A stretch of DNA of 18,735 bases from an uncultured Bacillus sp. GTDB lineage: Bacteria; Bacillota; Bacilli; Bacillales; Cytobacillaceae. The position numbers were made by a program, and so were the translations under genes. Under the pieces are notes generated by a model. That model had not been told where the DNA came from. It was given only the letters and a program-made list of their open reading frames with translations, and searched no databases. The stretch covers positions 1 through 18,735 of the forward strand of contig CALCRD010000121.1 of assembly GCA_937894355.1 (NCBI GenBank). Direction: 5' to 3'. Shown here one piece after another: positions 14,968 to 18,735 of this stretch (position 1 is its first letter; each line of letters opens with the position of its first letter).

Positions 14968-15288
14968 ATGGAATGGATGATGTTTGATTCTCGTGTTTCA
15001 AGGTTGGAAAATTTGAAGGAAGTAAGCGATTGCAGACTGCAAACGGTGAAGCGAAAAATTACATAAGCCGTTGCTCAAGTTGTGCCAATTGGATTTCAAG
15101 AAAAAATTTCCAAGTCCTTGAACTCAGAAGCTGAAACTGTATTGCTAGTCTCAAAGCAAATGAATTTCGATGAATCTATCCTTCATTTCAGTGAATTTTT
15201 TTAAAGCAGATAATTTGAATTTAACATCCCTGGAAATGGAATTTTAATTAAACAGGATGGAGAAGCTAAATTTATAAACTGCTTTTAA
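14968..15288 (+). pseudogene. Possible decayed reading frame in the importer leader
   Basis: One frame from ATG 14968 stays open except for stops at 15064, 15202 and 15211. Between them it reads plausible protein segments, for example VPIGFQEKISKSLNSEAETV and FEFNIPGNGILIKQDGEAKF. I do not recognise the family. In B. subtilis a GntR-type regulator gene (ymfC) follows spoIIIE, but I see no helix-turn-helix here, so I do not equate them. The same bases can also be read as a structured leader (14996-15122). The rest of the 14709-15332 gap holds the promoter and AT-rich DNA with nothing further that I can name. Confidence 0.22.
14996..15122 (+). promoter_or_regulatory. Possible structured leader RNA upstream of the importer operon
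   Basis: The arms 14996-15014 (TTTCAAGGTTGGAAAATTT) and 15104-15122 (AAATTTCCAAGTCCTTGAA) are complementary over about 17 pairs with two small bulges and enclose 89 bases. Inside, TTGCA-GAC-TGCAA (about 15029-15041) forms a small hairpin. Its right half plus ACGG could instead pair with CCGTTGC (about 15068-15074). It matches no riboswitch class that I know. It may be regulatory, or a chance feature of a decayed gene. Confidence 0.35.
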
Positions 15289-15332
15289 AACACATTCTTA
15301 CTAATTCAAAAAATATTAAGGGGGTTCAAATT

Positions 15333-16436
15333 TTGAAAAAACGTAAATTTGGTTTAGTTATGTCCCTTATGCTAGCTGCGGGAACTCTATTAAGTGCTTG
15401 TGGTGACACTGATACTAAAGATGATGCTGATAAAGGTGAAAAGGAAGCTGCCTTTAAGGTAGGTATGGTTACTGATGCAGGAACAATTGATGACAAATCG
15501 TTTAACCAAGGTACTTGGGAAGGAATTCTAAAAGCCAAGGAAGACCTCGGTGTTGATGTAAAATACCTTAAGCCAGCTGGAACAACAGAAGCGGAATATT
15601 TAAAAGAGATCGGTAACTTATATGATGCTGAATATAAGTTTATTGTTACTCCGGGATTCAAGTTTGAAACGGCCGTATTCCAAGCACAGGATAAATTTAA
15701 AGATGCCAAATTTGTTATTATTGATGGTAATCCACACAAGGGTGACTTTACGCCTGTAGTGAAAGATAACACAGTCGCTATCTTCTTTGCCGAACATGAA
15801 TCTGGATTCTTAGCAGGGGTAGCCACTGCCTTGCAATTGAAAGAAGGCGAAGCAGGTTTTATTGGTGGAATGAAAATCCCGGCTGTGCAAAAGTTTAACT
15901 GGGGATTCCAACAAGGTCTTAAATATGCCAATGAAAATTTCCAAACAAATATAAGTATTAAAAAAGATAATGTCGTTTATCAAGGATCTTTTGATAACGT
16001 AGCTGCTGGTACTCAAATTGCTGCATCTATGTATGACCGTGGAGTAGATGTTATTTTCGCGGCTGCTGGTGGGGTTGGAGTCGGAGCAATTCGGGAAGCA
16101 ATAACTCGTGTTAAGGGAGGAGATAAAGTTTGGATGGTTGGGGTAGACAGTGACCAATTTGCCGAAGGTATTTATGAAGGCGAAAAATCCGTGGTGTTAA
16201 CATCAGCAATGAAGATGGTTGATACCGTAGCCTTTGATATGATTAAGCTGGAAAAAGATGGCAAGTTCCCTGGTGGAAAAACGCTAACATTTGATGCTAA
16301 AAACGATGGAATTGGTCTTCCTAAAGAAAATCCGAACTTAAGTGATGACACTGCAAGTAAGGTGAAAGAAGTTTTCGAAAAGATTAAATCTGGTGATATT
16401 AAAGTCGCCGGTGAACAAGGAAGCTTATTGGAGTAG
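15333..16436 (+). CDS. nupN: BMP-family nucleoside-binding lipoprotein
   Basis: This 367-residue lipoprotein is the substrate-binding protein of the importer encoded downstream. The signal peptide MKKRKFGLVMSLML leads to the lipobox LSAC with Cys23 as the lipidated residue; a short acidic, low-complexity linker follows. The mature part is a periplasmic-binding-protein fold of the BMP/PnrA family, with the hallmark DAGTIDDKSFNQGTWEG near residues 48-64 and GVDSDQF about 270-276. It starts at TTG 15333, 8 bases after AAGGGGG (15318-15324). BMP-family receptors bind purine nucleosides, and the B. subtilis counterpart NupN serves guanosine uptake. The order receptor, double ATPase, permease supports nucleoside transport. 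The symbol is by similarity; this locus next to spoIIIE differs from the B. subtilis nup position. A weak terminator follows. Confidence 0.85.
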   Translation: MKKRKFGLVMSLMLAAGTLLSACGDTDTKDDADKGEKEAAFKVGMVTDAGTIDDKSFNQGTWEGILKAKEDLGVDVKYLKPAGTTEAEYLKEIGNLYDAEYKFIVTPGFKFETAVFQAQDKFKDAKFVIIDGNPHKGDFTPVVKDNTVAIFFAEHESGFLAGVATALQLKEGEAGFIGGMKIPAVQKFNWGFQQGLKYANENFQTNISIKKDNVVYQGSFDNVAAGTQIAASMYDRGVDVIFAAAGGVGVGAIREAITRVKGGDKVWMVGVDSDQFAEGIYEGEKSVVLTSAMKMVDTVAFDMIKLEKDGKFPGGKTLTFDAKNDGIGLPKENPNLSDDTASKVKEVFEKIKSGDIKVAGEQGSLLE

Positions 16437-16452
16437 TAAGTAAGTATGCAAT

Positions 16453-16478
16453 AGAGACGGTTTGTTCCGTCTCTTTTG
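16453..16478 (+). terminator. Intra-operon terminator between receptor and ATPase genes
   Basis: AGAGACGG (16453-16460), loop TTTGTT, CCGTCTCT (16467-16474), then only TTTTG. The short T-run suggests partial termination, which would give more receptor than membrane components, a common arrangement in ABC importers. Confidence 0.75.
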
Positions 16479-16536
16479 CCATTCTCACGCTTTACTGAAA
16501 TGAAGCCCGAGTTTATATATAAAGGTGTGTGCTGCT

Positions 16537-18060
16537 ATGAGTTATGTTGTTGAAATGCTGAATATACGGAAGGAATTCCCAGGTATTGTAGCTAATGATA
16601 ATATTACGCTTACATTGAAAAAAGCGGAAATTCATGCACTATTAGGAGAAAATGGGGCTGGAAAATCAACCTTAATGGGTGTTTTGTTTGGAATGTATCA
16701 ACCTGAAAAAGGGACGGTTAAAGTTAATGGAAAAGAAGTGCGAATAACCAACCCAAATGTGGCAAATCATCTTGGAATAGGGATGGTTCATCAGCATTTT
16801 AAGCTAGTTGATAACTTTACAGTTACTGAAAATATTATCCTAGGAAGCGAACCGCTTAAGGGATTTGTGCTAGATATTGATAAGGCAGCAAATAGAATTG
16901 CAGAATTGTCAAAGCATTATGGATTAAATGTGGATCCATATGCCAAGATTGAGGACATATCTGTAGGAATGCAACAAAGAGTAGAGATAATGAAGATGCT
17001 TTATCGTGAAGCCAAGGTTCTCATTTTTGACGAACCTACAGCCTTGTTAACCCCAAAAGAAATAGAAGAATTAATGAAAATCATGCGGAATCTGATAAAA
17101 GAAGGAAAATCTATAATTATTATTACTCATAAATTGAAGGAAATTAAAGCTGTAGCGGACCGTTGTACAGTTATTCGCCGTGGAAAATCAATTGGTACAG
17201 TTAATGTGTCAGAAGCTAGCGAGGAGAGCCTAGCAGAAATGATGGTAGGTCGTCATGTTAACTTCAAAGTGGATAAGAAAGAAAGTACTCCAGGTGATGT
17301 GGTACTAAAAATAGATAATCTTTCTGTAAAAAACATGCGAAAAGTTCTTGGACTTAAATCTTTCTCGCTTGAAGTAAAAAAAGGGGAAATTGTCGGAATT
17401 GCCGGTGTTGAAGGAAATGGCCAAAATGAACTGGTTGAAGCGATTACTGGTCTCAGGAAGGCAGAGTCAGGAAAGATCACTTTAAATGGCGAAGAAATAA
17501 CCACAATCTCAATTCGAAAAAGAATTGAAAAGGGTGTTGGTCATATTCCGGTAGATAGGCAAAAAAGAGGACTAATTTTAGATTATACGTTAGAAGCAAA
17601 CATGGTTATAGAAATTTTTAATAAACAACCGTTTGCCAAACATGGGTTATTAAATAGAGGGGCAATCCGGAAATACGCCAACAAAATATTAGAGAACTTT
17701 GATGTGCGGGCTGGAGAAGGTGGTTTATCAAAAGCTAGAACATTATCAGGTGGAAATCAGCAGAAGGCGATTGTCGGAAGAGAGCTTGAATTAGATCCGG
17801 ATTTGCTTATTGCTGTTCAGCCTACTCGGGGATTGGACGTAGGTTCGATTGAGTATATCCATAAGAGGTTGATAGAGCATCGAGATAAAGGAAAAGCCGT
17901 GCTGTTAGTTTCCCTAGAACTAGATGAAGTGTTACAACTTTCCGACCGGATTGCCATCGTTAACAATGGAGAGCTTATCGGAGTTGTCAACGCCCGGGAA
18001 ACCAATGAAAATGAGGTTGGGCTAATGATGGCTGGTGTGAGTAAGGAGAGAAGCCTATGA
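16537..18060 (+). CDS. nupO: Nucleoside ABC importer, tandem ATP-binding protein
   Basis: This 507-residue protein has two fused ABC domains, as in the ribose/nucleoside class of importers. The first domain has Walker A GENGAGKST (37-45), signature ISVGMQQR and Walker B VLIFDEPTALLT, so it is complete. The second has a degenerate Walker A (GVEGNGQNE, no GKS), an intact LSGGNQQK signature and LIAVQPTRGLD in place of a normal Walker B. This asymmetry is usual for the family, with ATP hydrolysed mainly at one site. ATG 16537 is preferred over the upstream GTG 16525, since AAGGTG (16522-16527) then acts as the binding site and the protein opens MSYVVEMLNIRKEFPGIVAN like its relatives. The stop overlaps the permease start by 4 bases. 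Confidence 0.9.
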   Translation: MSYVVEMLNIRKEFPGIVANDNITLTLKKAEIHALLGENGAGKSTLMGVLFGMYQPEKGTVKVNGKEVRITNPNVANHLGIGMVHQHFKLVDNFTVTENIILGSEPLKGFVLDIDKAANRIAELSKHYGLNVDPYAKIEDISVGMQQRVEIMKMLYREAKVLIFDEPTALLTPKEIEELMKIMRNLIKEGKSIIIITHKLKEIKAVADRCTVIRRGKSIGTVNVSEASEESLAEMMVGRHVNFKVDKKESTPGDVVLKIDNLSVKNMRKVLGLKSFSLEVKKGEIVGIAGVEGNGQNELVEAITGLRKAESGKITLNGEEITTISIRKRIEKGVGHIPVDRQKRGLILDYTLEANMVIEIFNKQPFAKHGLLNRGAIRKYANKILENFDVRAGEGGLSKARTLSGGNQQKAIVGRELELDPDLLIAVQPTRGLDVGSIEYIHKRLIEHRDKGKAVLLVSLELDEVLQLSDRIAIVNNGELIGVVNARETNENEVGLMMAGVSKERSL

Positions 18061-18735
18061 GAAGTGCAATCATTTCAATAATAGCGGTTATTTTTGGATT
18101 ATTAGCTGGTGGGATATTAATGCTTTTAATAGGGAGCAACCCTATCGAAGGATATTCTTTCCTATTCCAAGGGGCACTTAAAAATATTGAACGAATTGGC
18201 AACACCTTGGCAACAGCAACGCCATTAATCTTTGCCGGACTTTCTGTTGCTTTCGCCTTTCGAACAGGACTTTTCAATATTGGCACCTCTGGTCAAATGT
18301 TAATAGGTGGCCTATTTGCGACTGCTGTTGGTCTTACCTTTGATTTTTCAAGACCAATTCTACTGTTAATGATGATTTTATGTGGGATTTTAGGTGGAGC
18401 ACTATGGGCCTTTATTCCGGGATTGCTTAAGGCAAGATTTAATGTTCATGAAGTTGTTTCAACAATCATGATGAACTGGATTGCCTATTGGACTGTTTAT
18501 TATGTGGTTCCTAGTTATTTTAAAGGAGATTTTCTAGAAACTGAATCACGTAAACTACCAGAAGCTGCAACACTAAGAGTTCCCTTTTTAACAGAGATTT
18601 TTGATGGTTCATATATTAATTTGGGATTATTCTTGGGTGTAATTGCTGTTATCATTATTGGATTTATCATTAATAAAACGACGTTAGGGTTTGAACTAAA
18701 AGCGGTAGGCTTTAACCGCCATGCTGCTGAGTATG
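18057..18735 (+). CDS. nupP: Nucleoside ABC importer permease (5' part, cut by window end)
   Basis: An open frame of 226 codons starts at ATG 18057 inside the stop of the ATPase gene (ATGA) and runs off the window. The product is very hydrophobic, with several membrane spans (about 4-26, 55-72, 78-95, 100-122, 140-152 and 188-208). It contains signature stretches of the branched-chain/ribose-type permease family (BPD_transp_2): FRTGLFNIGTSGQM, NVHEVVSTIMMNWIA and LGFELKAVGFNRHAAEY. It should pair with a second permease (NupQ type) beyond the window to form the membrane channel. Confidence 0.9.
   Translation, partial: MRSAIISIIAVIFGLLAGGILMLLIGSNPIEGYSFLFQGALKNIERIGNTLATATPLIFAGLSVAFAFRTGLFNIGTSGQMLIGGLFATAVGLTFDFSRPILLLMMILCGILGGALWAFIPGLLKARFNVHEVVSTIMMNWIAYWTVYYVVPSYFKGDFLETESRKLPEAATLRVPFLTEIFDGSYINLGLFLGVIAVIIIGFIINKTTLGFELKAVGFNRHAAEY

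Noticed and set aside
14938..15332. Purine riboswitch or T-box in the importer leader
   Set aside because: Neither the purine aptamer core nor the T-box antiterminator sequence (GGTGGTACCGCG type) is present.
15326..15931. A 201-codon open frame on the - strand
   Set aside because: It lies antisense to the lipoprotein gene, has no recognisable domain, and mirrors the codon pattern of the + strand gene.
1..18735. CRISPR arrays, tRNA or rRNA genes, transposases, prophage or defence genes
   Set aside because: No regularly spaced repeats, no tRNA-like folds and no such proteins were seen. The repeats found are three dispersed intergenic copies of one type and fragments of two others.

Overview
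The window looks like chromosomal DNA of an endospore-forming, low-GC Bacillaceae member (Bacillus sensu lato). I infer this from two things. The gene order matches the part of the Bacillus subtilis chromosome that runs from ylxY to spoIIIE (ylxY, mlpA, ymxH, spoVFA, spoVFB, asd, dapG, dapA, rnjB, tepA, ylzJ, spoIIIE). The proteins also align closely with those family members as I remember them; no database was searched. All genes I accept lie on the + strand.

Layout. 121-1065: membrane-anchored, degenerate polysaccharide deacetylase YlxY. 1286-2527: M16 peptidase MlpA, closed by a terminator. 2670-2924: small PRC-barrel protein YmxH, closed by a terminator. 3128-8460: the dipicolinate/lysine cluster. 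It opens with a good sigma-K-like promoter, then spoVFA-spoVFB (4-base overlap), then asd, dapG and dapA. Asd, DapG and DapA convert aspartate to 4-hydroxy-tetrahydrodipicolinate, which SpoVFAB oxidises to dipicolinic acid for the spore core and which also feeds diaminopimelate and lysine synthesis. 8894-10706: RNase J2 (rnjB) with its own promoter and terminator. 10708-11721: tepA-ylzJ (4-base overlap) behind a sigma-G-like promoter. 12054-14414: the DNA translocase SpoIIIE. 14903-18735: a nucleoside ABC importer with substrate-binding lipoprotein, double ATPase and first permease, the last cut by the window edge.

Between the genes lies repetitive DNA. A 133-134 bp structured element with terminal inverted repeats occurs three times in the same orientation: between asd and dapG, in the leader of spoIIIE, and just after spoIIIE. 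Its stems show compensatory base changes between copies, so the fold appears to be conserved. A second, smaller inverted-repeat element lies between dapA and rnjB, and fragments of a third repeat type seem to flank ylxY.

I do not see an undescribed multi-gene system. The points most worth following are the covarying repeat family and its placement around spoIIIE, a roughly 390-base leader with alternative pairings and a decayed reading frame ahead of the nucleoside importer, an RNase J2 with a complete set of catalytic residues, and a promoter followed almost at once by a terminator between ylzJ and spoIIIE.
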